Part shown: positions 7,859 to 16,490 of the stretch, piece after piece | Layout: every line of letters begins with the position of its first letter | Numbering within the stretch: the first letter of the stretch is position 1 | Assembly (NCBI GenBank): GCA_964518955.1 | Contig: CAZFHS010000032.1 | Coordinates: 1-64,000, forward strand | Direction: 5' to 3' | DNA from: JBDGYW01 sp964518955 | GTDB lineage: Bacteria; Gemmatimonadota; Gemmatimonadetes; Gemmatimonadales; GWC2-71-9 | Length of the DNA: 64,000 bases | Program-made: the position numbers and the translations under genes | Notes under the pieces: model-generated | Database searches by the model: none | Told to the model about the DNA's origin: nothing | The model's input: only the letters and a program-made list of their open reading frames with translations

Positions 7859-9688
7859 CTACGACCCTTTTCGATATCTCACCTCACCACCCGACATTGT
7901 GAGCAGAATCCTATCCCTCATTCCGAACAGCAATTCCGGATCCTCCTCCAACATGACAATATCATCCAGGTCGAGCACCGCGAGATCCGCCACCTTGCCC
8001 TCTTCGAGGCTGCCCCTCGAATCCTCATCGTAGGTGAGGTAGGCGCCATTGATGGTGTACGCGCGAAGAGCGTCTTCCAGCCCGAGCGTTTCGTCCGGTC
8101 CATACACCTCGCCGTCGGCCTGTGACTTCCTTGTCATGAGAGCATACATCCCGATCCATGGATCGTGACTCGTAACTGGATAGTCCGACCCCGCATTCAG
8201 TGACACGCCAGCTTCAACGTATGAACGGAACGGCTTGGTGCGCGCGAACCGCTCGGCGCCGAGGTTTGTGAGGAACGCAGCACCTTCCTGCCAATTGAAC
8301 ACCGGATTCACAGAAGCAATGATGCCGTACTCGGCCATCTCTTCGAGGACACGAGTCTCGTCTTCGATCGGCAGGTAGGCATGAATGAGACTCCAACGAA
8401 GATCGGCCTCTGGACGCATCGCGTGAATTTCGTCCATCAGCTTCTTGTAGAGATCGACCGTCTGCCGCATCGCTCGATCACCGCAAGTATGGGTGTGAAG
8501 ATCCCAACCATATTCCAGAGCGGCAACCCGGAACTGCGCTTCTCTCGCGGCGTTGTCAGCTTCGACCGGAATGCCCAGGTTGGGCTCACCCTCGAAATCT
8601 TCCCACTGCGAGAATGACTCGGAGAGCCAGGCACTCCTTGTACCCGCGCCTCCGTCGGAGTAAAACTTGGCCCCCCTCCAACGGAGCCACGAGTCGCCGA
8701 TGTTGTTCACCTTGATTCCATCAAAGTGATCCCGCATCGACGCCAAGCTGTGAGTGTACCACGTACCCTCGTATACAGCGGGAATCCGGAGCCCAGCGAG
8801 CAAACCCCGGTTGAACGCCTCCTGGTACACCTGCATGAGGTATCCCATCCCAGATGACGGATCGACCACGCTCGTGACCCCTAAAGAGAGCATCTCGAGC
8901 GCACCCAGGTGTACGCTCTGCACGTCGGCCTCAAATTCCTCGTCGGGGTCTGTGCCGCGTGGTCTCACCGTGACCAGGCGCGATGCCCTCGAGCCCACGA
9001 ACGCTCCGGTTGGGATTTCGTATTCCCTGGCCCTGCCATTGATGGTGAGAGTTCTTGGTGCCCTGAAGATGCGATCTTCGAAGGTGAAATTTGCCGGGTC
9101 CTCCAGCCACCATGAAGGCCATGTCGACGGCACCTCATCGTCGATCCCCATCATCTCGAACACTCGAGTGTTGACAGCGACACCTCTGTACACACGGTTC
9201 AGGAGGACGGGGTTATTGGGGATTACTGCGTCGAGCTGCCAGCGGGTGACCATTTCCTGGTACTTGTACTGGTCCCAGCGGTTACCCACGAGCCATTCGC
9301 CAGACTCCGGGTCTTTTCGCTCCTCCAACGCGACCATCGCCGCCACGATCTCCTCAGCGGTTTCCGCAAAAGTGAGTTCGGCCTCGTAGGTGATGTCATT
9401 GCCCAGGCCCAGGAAATGGATGTGCGAGTCCTGCAATCCGGGCACGACCACCTTCCCATCCAAGTCGAACACCTGTGTGTTAGGGCCTCTGAGCCGAGCC
9501 ACCTCCCGGTTGGTGCCAACGGCAAAGATATTGCCGTCTTTTACAGCGAGCGCTTCAGCAAAGGAAAACTGATCGTCGACTTTCACCACCTGTCCGCCAG
9601 TGAAGACCCAGTCGGCCGCGATCGAATTTCCAGTGGAACAGGAAGTGAGGGCGATCAAACACGTCGCGAGGAGAGTGAACCACTTCAT
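7859..9688 (-). CDS. Exported amidohydrolase, YtcJ/amidohydrolase-3 type lipoprotein
   Basis: A 609-residue protein with a lipoprotein signal (hydrophobic stretch then lipobox LTSC, Cys at about 16). The catalytic barrel shows HxH in DSHIHFLG, His residues in HTHTCGDRA and LIHAYLP, and a late Asp in AGSDYPVTSHDP. C-terminal metal-hydrolase sheet motifs follow (LEEGKVADLAVLD). Family members hydrolyse amide or N-acyl bonds, and the substrate is unknown. A ribosome-binding site AGGAG precedes the start. It converges with the alcohol dehydrogenase gene, leaving a 9-bp gap. Confidence 0.88.
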   Translation of the reverse strand: MKWFTLLATCLIALTSCSTGNSIAADWVFTGGQVVKVDDQFSFAEALAVKDGNIFAVGTNREVARLRGPNTQVFDLDGKVVVPGLQDSHIHFLGLGNDITYEAELTFAETAEEIVAAMVALEERKDPESGEWLVGNRWDQYKYQEMVTRWQLDAVIPNNPVLLNRVYRGVAVNTRVFEMMGIDDEVPSTWPSWWLEDPANFTFEDRIFRAPRTLTINGRAREYEIPTGAFVGSRASRLVTVRPRGTDPDEEFEADVQSVHLGALEMLSLGVTSVVDPSSGMGYLMQVYQEAFNRGLLAGLRIPAVYEGTWYTHSLASMRDHFDGIKVNNIGDSWLRWRGAKFYSDGGAGTRSAWLSESFSQWEDFEGEPNLGIPVEADNAAREAQFRVAALEYGWDLHTHTCGDRAMRQTVDLYKKLMDEIHAMRPEADLRWSLIHAYLPIEDETRVLEEMAEYGIIASVNPVFNWQEGAAFLTNLGAERFARTKPFRSYVEAGVSLNAGSDYPVTSHDPWIGMYALMTRKSQADGEVYGPDETLGLEDALRAYTINGAYLTYDEDSRGSLEEGKVADLAVLDLDDIVMLEEDPELLFGMRDRILLTMSGGEVRYRKGS

Positions 9689-9788
9689 CGTCGGCTCCTG
9701 GAAAGGAGATCATTGGTTACGCAGAAAACTACGAACAAGGACGGCAGTGCGCTTGACGGTCCTGTCACTTCGCGGATAGTGTTGCAGT

Positions 9789-10886
9789 GTGAATGATTCG
9801 CGAACCGTAGCTACAGTGCACGCATCCGAAAAACACTACCCGGCAATACCATCCGGGTGGCTGGAATTGTCGCTGTGGACCGGACTACTGCTCACTGCAG
9901 CCTGCTCCGGAGACACTCCCTCCACTCCTCCCTGGGAGATCCCCGTACTCGCGATCGCGTATTATCCAGTCGACGGTGACCTCATAGACATCAACGTCAC
10001 CGGCGATTGGGGGGAATCACTTGAATCCACCAGAGCAAAGGTAGACTCGTTGACGATCGCGCTCGCTGCGACGCTCGAGCAGGGTTCACGGTACCACGCA
10101 TACTCTGATTCGACGTCTCGCCCATCGCTCCGATATCGTGTCGTCGCGGTGGAGGAACGGCTTGCTCCATTGCCAACTTGGGAAAAGCCTCTCCATACGG
10201 TCCCGATGACCGACTACAAGGCCATCGCGGAAGCTCACTATGTAGCGGACAGGGTGAACACAGAGGGCGTGAAGCAGGTCTGGCTCTGGGCATATCACGG
10301 GGGAGTAGTGGACCTCTGGGAGTCGAACATGGCGGGGCCTTGGGGAGACATCAGCAATAGCGACCGCGATCTCGACGACCTTCCCGTGACCGACCACACG
10401 TACACTTTCTACCACTACAACTACCAGCGCGGTCTCTCCGAAGCCACAGAGAATCACATGCATCAAACAGAGGCCGTGATCAACTTCGTCGACGGCAGAG
10501 ATGTAACGCCGGAAAACGAATGGTCGAGCCTCCTGTTCTGGGGAAAGTTCGTGGGAAGCGATAGATCACACCGAATCATCGAACCAGGGTGTGGTTGGTC
10601 GCACATCCCACCGAACGGCGAGCGGGATTACGACTGGGCGAATCCCCGTGTCGTTCCCTCAGACTGTGCAGACTGGAAGCCTGACGGCGGCGGCAACAAG
10701 CGCGAATTCTCCTGCGACGTCTGGGAGTGTTCCAGCTTGGGTTGGTTCGAGTATTGGACGCAGAACATTCCCGGCACGGACAACGGTCTGAGCTATCAGG
10801 GCCAACCGCTGACCAACTGGTGGCGGTTGATCGGTGACTTCGACGGCGCCATGCGTACAGGCTACGGCCTCGTGAGCGAGCCGTGA
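9789..10886 (+). CDS. Uncharacterised exported lipoprotein-like protein
   Basis: A 365-residue protein with GTG start, a hydrophobic segment near residues 27-38 and a possible lipobox LTAACSG (Cys about 39). The mature part is rich in Trp, Tyr, His and Asp, with clusters such as VWLWAYHGGVVDLWESNMAG, YHYNYQRG, and a late part with four Cys (GCGWSH, SDCADW, SCDVWECS) that could form disulfides. I recall secreted actinobacterial and myxobacterial proteins of unknown function with a similar Trp-rich core, but have no assigned role. Its stop overlaps the fetA-like start by 4 bp (GTGA), so translation of the two may be coupled. Confidence 0.6.
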   Translation: MNDSRTVATVHASEKHYPAIPSGWLELSLWTGLLLTAACSGDTPSTPPWEIPVLAIAYYPVDGDLIDINVTGDWGESLESTRAKVDSLTIALAATLEQGSRYHAYSDSTSRPSLRYRVVAVEERLAPLPTWEKPLHTVPMTDYKAIAEAHYVADRVNTEGVKQVWLWAYHGGVVDLWESNMAGPWGDISNSDRDLDDLPVTDHTYTFYHYNYQRGLSEATENHMHQTEAVINFVDGRDVTPENEWSSLLFWGKFVGSDRSHRIIEPGCGWSHIPPNGERDYDWANPRVVPSDCADWKPDGGGNKREFSCDVWECSSLGWFEYWTQNIPGTDNGLSYQGQPLTNWWRLIGDFDGAMRTGYGLVSEP

Positions 10887-11542
10887 GTTACTTCTTGGAG
10901 TGTGGGCCGTTCGCCGCACGGACGGGGGAAGACCGAATTCTATTCGAAAACGTCTCGGTCACTCTTCCTGAGAGTGAATGCGTTTGTCTCGACGGCCCAT
11001 CGGGTTCCGGCAAGTCGACGCTGCTCCGTCTCCTCACGGCGCTCGCGTGGACTCCAAACGCCAACCGCCGTCTTGGGAACGCCAGTTACAGCTGTGCCGA
11101 TTTGCCAGCGTGGAGAGCAAGGGTGTGTTTGATTGCCCAAGACGCCCCGATGATTCGAGGCAGTGTGGTCGACAACCTCTCCTTTCCATTCGAACAGCGA
11201 GCCGGAGACGGCAAGTCGTTTGTGAAACACGATGCGGAGCGTTTGCTGCACGAGGCGCGACTCGGCGAACTGCCGTTCGATCGCGATGTATCGCTGCTGT
11301 CCGGTGGGGAGCGTCATAGACTTGCTCTGGTGCGGGGATTGCTGTGGGATCCGCCGGTGTTGGTGGCCGACGAGGTATTGTCCGGCCTCGACCCTGAAGC
11401 GGCACACGCATGCCTTCAACTGTTGATGGAATACTCGAAGCAGCCGAACAGACTGCTGATCTGCGTCCTGCACGACCCGGCTCTCTGTAGCACTGCCGAC
11501 CGACGGCTCCGATTGCGTAACGGGAGCTTGGAAGAGAGCTAA
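10883..11542 (+). CDS. fetA: ABC transporter ATPase, FetA/YbbL type
   Basis: A 219-residue ABC ATPase: Walker A GPSGSGKST (near residue 37), Q-loop LIAQDAP, signature LSGGERHRLALVRG, Walker B VLVADEVLSGLD and H-loop VLHDP. The partner permease gene starts on its last base (TAATG), and that permease is of the FetB family. In E. coli FetAB exports iron and protects against oxidative stress, and the same role is likely here. The GTG start overlaps the preceding lipoprotein gene. Confidence 0.83.
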   Translation: MSYFLECGPFAARTGEDRILFENVSVTLPESECVCLDGPSGSGKSTLLRLLTALAWTPNANRRLGNASYSCADLPAWRARVCLIAQDAPMIRGSVVDNLSFPFEQRAGDGKSFVKHDAERLLHEARLGELPFDRDVSLLSGGERHRLALVRGLLWDPPVLVADEVLSGLDPEAAHACLQLLMEYSKQPNRLLICVLHDPALCSTADRRLRLRNGSLEES

Positions 11543-12342
11543 TGGCCGGCTTCATCGAACTCGGTCCTTGGCAGCTCGCCATCGCCGCTACACTGGTGGT
11601 TGCAGCCGGAGCGGTCTCTTTGGTTTTGCGTCTCGGCGTGGAACGGCGTCTAGGAGTCGCGGCCATTCGAACGGTGATCCAACTCGGGCTGCTCGGTCTA
11701 GTGCTAGAGCGTGTGTTTGCATTGCGCAATCCGTTGTTGGTCGTCGGGCTTCTGATTCTCATGACCGCGTTCGCAGCCCGTGAAGCTGTCACCCGAACGG
11801 CACATCGTTACCGCGGAATTCTGCTGGATGCGTGGCTCACGATGGCGGTCTCATGCTTCGGCGTCGGAAGCATCGTGACGAACCTCGTTGTGGGTGTCGA
11901 GCCTTGGTACGAGCCGCAATACGTAATTCCACTACTCGGCATGATACTCGGCAACGCGCTGACCGGAATATCGCTCGGGCTCGACCGATTCCTGGATCAT
12001 ATCGCCGTTCGCTCCGCTGAGGTCGAGCTGAGGATTGCCTACGGAGCCACTAGACGTGAGGCGCTTTCCGAACCGCTCCGCGAAGCAATACGAACTGGAA
12101 TGATTCCCATCATCAATTCGATGGCGGCCGCGGGTATAGTCTCCCTGCCTGGGATGATGACAGGCCAGATCCTAGCCGGATCGCCACCCATGCAGGCGGT
12201 AGCGTATCAGATAGTTGTGATGTTCATGCTGGCGGCAGCAGTCGCTTTTGGTGCGATGTTGATCGTCGTGCTCGCGGGTCGGCATTTCATGGGTGTTGAT
12301 GCCACCCTTCGGTTGGATCGGCTCGTCAAACGAGCCGGATGA
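11542..12342 (+). CDS. fetB: FetB/YbbM-family permease
   Basis: A 266-residue membrane protein with about seven hydrophobic segments, of the UPF0014 family. Motifs typical of the family are visible: AAIRTVIQLGLLGLVL, the loop PLLGMILGNALTGISLGLDRF, the charged coupling stretch LAYGATRREA-like (IAYGATRREALSEP), and LPGMMTGQILAGSPP. It forms the membrane part of the putative iron exporter with the preceding ATPase. A short hairpin GGCTCG-TCAAA-CGAGCC (12320-12336) overlaps the end of the gene and could aid termination. Confidence 0.87.
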   Translation: MAGFIELGPWQLAIAATLVVAAGAVSLVLRLGVERRLGVAAIRTVIQLGLLGLVLERVFALRNPLLVVGLLILMTAFAAREAVTRTAHRYRGILLDAWLTMAVSCFGVGSIVTNLVVGVEPWYEPQYVIPLLGMILGNALTGISLGLDRFLDHIAVRSAEVELRIAYGATRREALSEPLREAIRTGMIPIINSMAAAGIVSLPGMMTGQILAGSPPMQAVAYQIVVMFMLAAAVAFGAMLIVVLAGRHFMGVDATLRLDRLVKRAG

Positions 12343-12354
12343 AATCATCTAGGG

Positions 12355-12420
12355 AGTAGCGCCCAAACAGGCTACCAAGGTCCACGTTACCAGTAGCCGA
12401 CATGCAATAGGGAGGCTACC
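12355..12420. promoter_or_regulatory. Double dyad upstream of the GTPase cassette
   Basis: Two related dyads occur in the 152-bp gap before the four-gene cassette. AGTAGC (12355-12360) faces GGCTACC (12370-12376), and AGTAGCC (12392-12398) faces GGCTACC (12414-12420). The repeated half-sites suggest an operator or RNA hairpins controlling the cassette. No regulator is known. Confidence 0.4.
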
Positions 12421-12494
12421 TTATTTCACCGGCTGCGGGTGGCTCTATCGTCCGGCAGCAAAACAGCAACCTCACCCGTCACAAGTACGAAGCC

Positions 12495-13079
12495 ATGGCC
12501 AAATCAGCTAGCAAGCGCAAGAAAGCCGCACCCTCCAGTGCGCCGGAGGAGCAGGCGATGGACGAGACTCCTGAGAACCTGGACAAGGTTAGGGACATCC
12601 TGTTCGGTGGCCAGATGCGTGCTGTCGATCAGCGTCTTGCCGCACTGGAAAAACGTTTCCAACGCGACCTCGATAGCCTCCGCAAGGACACTGGTAAGAG
12701 GCAATCTGATCTCGAAGAGTTCATCAAGAAGGAAATCGAATCGCTGACCAAGAAGCTCCAAACGGAACGGTCGAAGAGAACTGATGATCTCAAGGTGCTG
12801 GGTTCCGAGATGCAGGATGGGTTCAAGAGTCTGGAGAAACAACTCGCCAGACTCGACGATTCGTCGAGCAAGTCAGATGCGGATCTCCGAACCGCCATCC
12901 TGGAGCACACTCAGGGTGTAGCGACGCAACTCCAGAACCTCTCCGAGGACTTCTCATCAGAGCTGCGGCAGGCAGTGCTCGAGCTCCGCGGCGAAAAACT
13001 GGACACGGCAACTCTCGTACACCTGTTCTCCGACATGGCGCTGCATCTGAGCGAAGATCTACAGGCCGGAACCGAGTAG
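12495..13079 (+). CDS. Coiled-coil protein, first gene of GTPase cassette
   Basis: A 194-residue soluble protein with a basic, Ala/Ser-rich head (MAKSASKRKKAAP), then a conserved-looking start of the folded part (LDKVRDILFGGQMRAVDQR). Long heptad-patterned helices follow from about residue 40 to 190. No catalytic motif is visible. I recall cyanobacterial and proteobacterial proteins with the same DKVRDILFG opening next to OmpA/GTPase genes, none with a known role. It lies 8 bp before the OmpA-domain gene. Probable role: scaffold or partner of the GTPase or of the membrane protein (inference). Confidence 0.75.
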   Translation: MAKSASKRKKAAPSSAPEEQAMDETPENLDKVRDILFGGQMRAVDQRLAALEKRFQRDLDSLRKDTGKRQSDLEEFIKKEIESLTKKLQTERSKRTDDLKVLGSEMQDGFKSLEKQLARLDDSSSKSDADLRTAILEHTQGVATQLQNLSEDFSSELRQAVLELRGEKLDTATLVHLFSDMALHLSEDLQAGTE

Positions 13080-13087
13080 GACTTCAA

Positions 13088-14890
13088 GTGTCCGACGAAC
13101 CCGGTACGCACGATCACCAGCCGGAAGTGCAGCCATCTCCGGTTGATTCGGCAGAGCTGTCGCAGGCGTTCGGCGAGCTACGAGAACTTTTACTCGCTGG
13201 AGAGCGAAGGCGGCTCACCGAACTCGAGCGGCGTCTCGATGAATTGGGTCTCACCCCCGAGGAACTCGCCGACCAGCTTCCGGACGCAGTCGCGCTCCGC
13301 ACGACACAGGACAAGCAGCTTGCACGATCGCTGGCACCGACGATTCAGGAGGCATTCGGTGAATCGGTACAGCGGAACCCGCAGCAGATAGCGCACGCGA
13401 TCTTCCCCATCCTTGGCCCCGCCATTCGCAAGGCGATAGCCGAGACGATGGCGGGATTCGTGAACACGCTCAACCGCGCAATCGAAAACAGCCTGTCTGT
13501 CAGGGGCCTCAAATGGCGTATCGAGGCGTGGCGCACTGGGGTCCCTTACGCTCAGATCGTCATCAAATACGCACTCGTATACAGGGTCGAACAGGTCTTT
13601 TTGATCCACCGTGAAACCAGCTTGCCGCTGGCGCACGTTACGGCCGAAGACCTCGAGACACAGGATGCTGACCTGATTTCGGGCATGCTCACCGCCATTC
13701 GCGATTTCGTACAAGATTCGTTCGGCGCCACCGACGAAGGCGACGGAGGGTTGAGAACCTTCAGCGTTGGTGATCGGACGGTTCTCGTTGAGCAAGGCCC
13801 TAAGGCACTATTGGCGGCAGTTGTGAGTGGGCAGCATCCACCGACGCTACTCGAGCGAATTCAAGCCACACTAGAAACGATCCATCTACACTTCGGCACC
13901 GCACTGTCAGAATTCGAGGGTGACGCTGCACCATTTGAAGCAGCCGAACCGTTGCTGGAAGAGTGCCTCGAAAAGGTGCTTACGACAGATAGGCCGAGCA
14001 CGCGCGGAGCGACTCCGCGGGTAGCATGGGTCGTCGTCGGGGCGATCGCGATCTTGATGATGGCGCTCTGGGTAAGGGCGTCTGTGCGGTGGAACAGAGC
14101 AGTCACTGCGCTCGAGAACGAGCCCGGTATCATCCTGGTAGAGGAAGATCGTGGATTTTTCGGCGGCCGCCTCTCGGGACTCCACGATCCACTGGCCACG
14201 AATCCATCTCAGCTGCTGGTCAGGGCAGGTATCGACACTGCCAGCATAGACACGCAGTGGGAATCGTACCTGTCGTTCGATGCACCGCTGGTGGTAGAGC
14301 GGGCAGTGCGAGCCCTGAATGCTCCCCAAATGGTTCAGCTCGAGCTGGCGGGCGATACTCTTCGCGCGACCGGAAGCGCAACTTACGATTGGGTTGACGG
14401 TACGACTTCCAATGTCGATAGGGTTCCCGGTGTCGCATACATCGATTTCTCTAGCGCAACTCTCATACTGCCGGCGGATCTTGCGGCACTCAAAGACCGG
14501 ATCGAAGAACGCCGAATTCTCTTCAACGTCGGATCCGCAGCGCTCATCCCGCCTGCACCAGAACTCATCGGTGAGGTCGCCACTCTTTATCTAGACCTGA
14601 TGACGGCTGGTGCAGATAAGGGCTACAGTGTTTCTCTGGAGATGATCGGTCGAACCGACACGACGGGTTCAAACGAAACCAATCGCGTGCTGAGTTTGAA
14701 CAGAGCAGGCAGTGTACTGAGGGCACTGCAGAATCGCGGTGTCCCTCCTACCACACTGATGGATACCGGGATAGGAACGTCAGACCCGGTTCCTTCAGAT
14801 GATCCCGTGGAAGAGGCAGCCCTCAATCGCAGCGTGACGCTTAGAGTATCGGTGATCTACGGCACCGGACGGGAAGGAACCGAAGAGTGA
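13088..14890 (+). CDS. Membrane protein with N-terminal cytosolic module and C-terminal OmpA domain
   Basis: A 600-residue protein with GTG start. Residues 20-75 are a charged helical region. About 75-160 is a helical stretch (FPILGPAIRKAIAETM). About 163-280 alternates strands and helices around YRVEQVFLIHRETSLPLAHV and FSVGDRTVLVEQGP, ending FEGD, a pattern I read as longin/roadblock-like. A single membrane segment lies at 311-330. A BON-like region spans about 335-450. The OmpA/MotB peptidoglycan-binding domain is at about 480-595 (GRTDTTGSNETNRVLSLNRA, NRSVTLRV). The cytosolic half can meet the GTPase while the periplasmic half holds the cell wall. Its stop overlaps the GTPase start (GTGA). 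Confidence 0.85.
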   Translation: MSDEPGTHDHQPEVQPSPVDSAELSQAFGELRELLLAGERRRLTELERRLDELGLTPEELADQLPDAVALRTTQDKQLARSLAPTIQEAFGESVQRNPQQIAHAIFPILGPAIRKAIAETMAGFVNTLNRAIENSLSVRGLKWRIEAWRTGVPYAQIVIKYALVYRVEQVFLIHRETSLPLAHVTAEDLETQDADLISGMLTAIRDFVQDSFGATDEGDGGLRTFSVGDRTVLVEQGPKALLAAVVSGQHPPTLLERIQATLETIHLHFGTALSEFEGDAAPFEAAEPLLEECLEKVLTTDRPSTRGATPRVAWVVVGAIAILMMALWVRASVRWNRAVTALENEPGIILVEEDRGFFGGRLSGLHDPLATNPSQLLVRAGIDTASIDTQWESYLSFDAPLVVERAVRALNAPQMVQLELAGDTLRATGSATYDWVDGTTSNVDRVPGVAYIDFSSATLILPADLAALKDRIEERRILFNVGSAALIPPAPELIGEVATLYLDLMTAGADKGYSVSLEMIGRTDTTGSNETNRVLSLNRAGSVLRALQNRGVPPTTLMDTGIGTSDPVPSDDPVEEAALNRSVTLRVSVIYGTGREGTEE

Positions 14891-15384
14891 TTCAGAAGAA
14901 GATCTGCATGGTAGGTGTTTACGGCACCGGGAAGACGAGTCTGGTTCAACGGTTCGTTCATTCGTTGTTCACGGACAAATATCACTCAACCGTCGGTGTA
15001 AAAATTGACCGTAAGCAGGTCGATCTGGACGGCAATACAGTCAATCTCGTCTTGTGGGACCTGGCCGGACGCGAAGAGTCGGAAGAAATCCCGACGAGTT
15101 ACTTCAGAGGCTCCGCTGGCATCTTCTACGTGATCGATGGAACCCGCCGCGAGACGTTCGATCAGATCTTCGAGATAAAGGATTCGGTGCAAGGGACGAT
15201 TGGCGAGGTACCGTCACTGGTCGCCTTGAACAAGAAGGACCTCGTGGACGAATGGCGACTGGCCCAAGGCGATTACAACGCTCTCATGGATGCAGGACTG
15301 CACGCACTCGGGACCAGTGCGAAGTCGGGAGAAGGGGTAGAAGATGCATTCCTGTGGCTCGCCAATGCGACGGTGAAATCATGA
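14887..15384 (+). CDS. Ras-superfamily small GTPase
   Basis: A 165-residue Rab/Ras-like GTPase. G1 is GVYGTGKTS, G2 Thr lies in YHSTVGVKI, G3 is WDLAGREE, G4 NKKD and G5 TSAKSG. The position matching Ras Gly12 is Tyr, and that matching Gln61 is Arg. Both changes slow intrinsic hydrolysis in Ras, so a partner may supply catalysis. No lipidation signal is seen. The gene overlaps both neighbours by 4 bp (GTGA, ATGA), which is strong evidence of coupled translation. It belongs to the prokaryotic Ras-like proteins of unknown function rather than to MglA. Confidence 0.9.
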   Translation: MIQKKICMVGVYGTGKTSLVQRFVHSLFTDKYHSTVGVKIDRKQVDLDGNTVNLVLWDLAGREESEEIPTSYFRGSAGIFYVIDGTRRETFDQIFEIKDSVQGTIGEVPSLVALNKKDLVDEWRLAQGDYNALMDAGLHALGTSAKSGEGVEDAFLWLANATVKS

Positions 15385-16235
15385 ACGACTCGATCCAATC
15401 AGACGTGTCGGGGCCCGACGGCACCATCGACACCTGTGGCGTCACTCATCTCGGAAAAGTGCGCCAGACCAACGAAGACCAGTTCTTCGTCGCGTCGCTG
15501 CAGAAGAAATTGGACCTGTTGCACACCAGCCTCGATCGGGTAGCTGCATTCGAAGAAGTTCAACGTTCCAAGGCATACATATTTGTCGTCGCGGACGGGG
15601 TTGGATCGACTGGAGGCGGGCAGGTTGCGAGCAGTATGGCGGTCCAATCCCTAGTCACCTACATCAGCCGCACAATGGGCTGCTTTTACGCTTACGACAT
15701 CGACTCCGAACACGAATTCATGGAGCAACTGGAAGCGGCGGTCCAACACGCTCACGACCGCATTGTGGAAGAGTTTGCCTCAAAGGGAAAGGGCCCCGCC
15801 ACCACGTTGACCATCGCGACGATGATTTGGCCGCGGGTGTATTACATACACGTGGGTGACAGTCGCGCCTACTATCTGCGCAACGGTCGTCTAAAACAGA
15901 TCACTCGCGATCAAACGATGGGCGAGATGATGATTGACCAGGGTGTGATGACCGAGGAGCAAGTCAAGCGTTCGAGCCTGATGAACATGCTGGCGAGCGC
16001 AGTGGGTAGTGAGCTGAAACCAACGGTTGGGCTGATCGATCTACAATGGGGAGATACACTTCTCCTCTGTAGCGACGGGCTCACGAGACACGTCTCAGAC
16101 GACGAAATTACAGGCATCCTCATGGAAGCCGATACTGCCGAATCTGCATGCGGTAACCTGCGTGACGCAGCTCTAGACGGAGGCGGAAGGGACAATATCA
16201 CCGTGGTTGTCGCCAAGACGACCGGCGCTGCCTAA
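15381..16235 (+). CDS. PP2C-family Ser/Thr protein phosphatase
   Basis: A 284-residue soluble phosphatase. PP2C motifs run in order: THLGKVRQTNEDQFF, VVADGVGSTGGGQVAS (metal-binding Asp-Gly), VGDSRAYYLRNGRLKQIT, LLLCSDGLTRHVSDDE and GGRDNITVVV. These Asp residues form the Mn/Mg centre. The frame is open upstream to 15054, but that part is a shadow of the GTPase gene, and the ATG at 15381 overlaps its stop. As the last gene of the cassette it probably dephosphorylates a cassette member. No kinase gene is adjacent. Confidence 0.92.
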   Translation: MNDSIQSDVSGPDGTIDTCGVTHLGKVRQTNEDQFFVASLQKKLDLLHTSLDRVAAFEEVQRSKAYIFVVADGVGSTGGGQVASSMAVQSLVTYISRTMGCFYAYDIDSEHEFMEQLEAAVQHAHDRIVEEFASKGKGPATTLTIATMIWPRVYYIHVGDSRAYYLRNGRLKQITRDQTMGEMMIDQGVMTEEQVKRSSLMNMLASAVGSELKPTVGLIDLQWGDTLLLCSDGLTRHVSDDEITGILMEADTAESACGNLRDAALDGGGRDNITVVVAKTTGAA

Positions 16236-16490
16236 ACACCCAATTCGCTGCCGCACCAACGCTGCCCTCACGCTCAGTCGATACAAACGAATCCGTTGCG
16301 CCACAAGGTCGCGCAGGGCATGGTGATGCATACCCATCAAAACCACTCTCGACTTGGCAGCGGGCCTGATTCTCCACACTACATCCTGCGCGTGTTTCGC
16401 ACTAAAGACGAAGCACTTGGATGCTTTCATGGTCAAATGAGCGCACGCCACATTTGACTTGAAGACCAACAATCGTGAGAATCTTTCGGC
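16236..16490. other. Intergenic region without recognised element
   Basis: These 255 bp between the phosphatase gene and the membrane-protein gene hold no convincing gene, RNA or terminator. A 99-codon minus-strand reading frame crosses it but has no family features and lacks a ribosome-binding site. Confidence 0.5.

Noticed and set aside
11034..11792. 252-codon minus-strand frame
   Set aside because: It is antisense to fetA/fetB and shows only Arg/Ser/Thr-rich shadow composition.
15054..15380. N-terminal extension of the PP2C frame
   Set aside because: It overlaps the GTPase gene out of frame; the PP2C domain begins after ATG 15381.
16173..16472. 99-codon minus-strand frame across an intergenic gap
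   Set aside because: No family features, no ribosome-binding site and partial overlap with the phosphatase gene.
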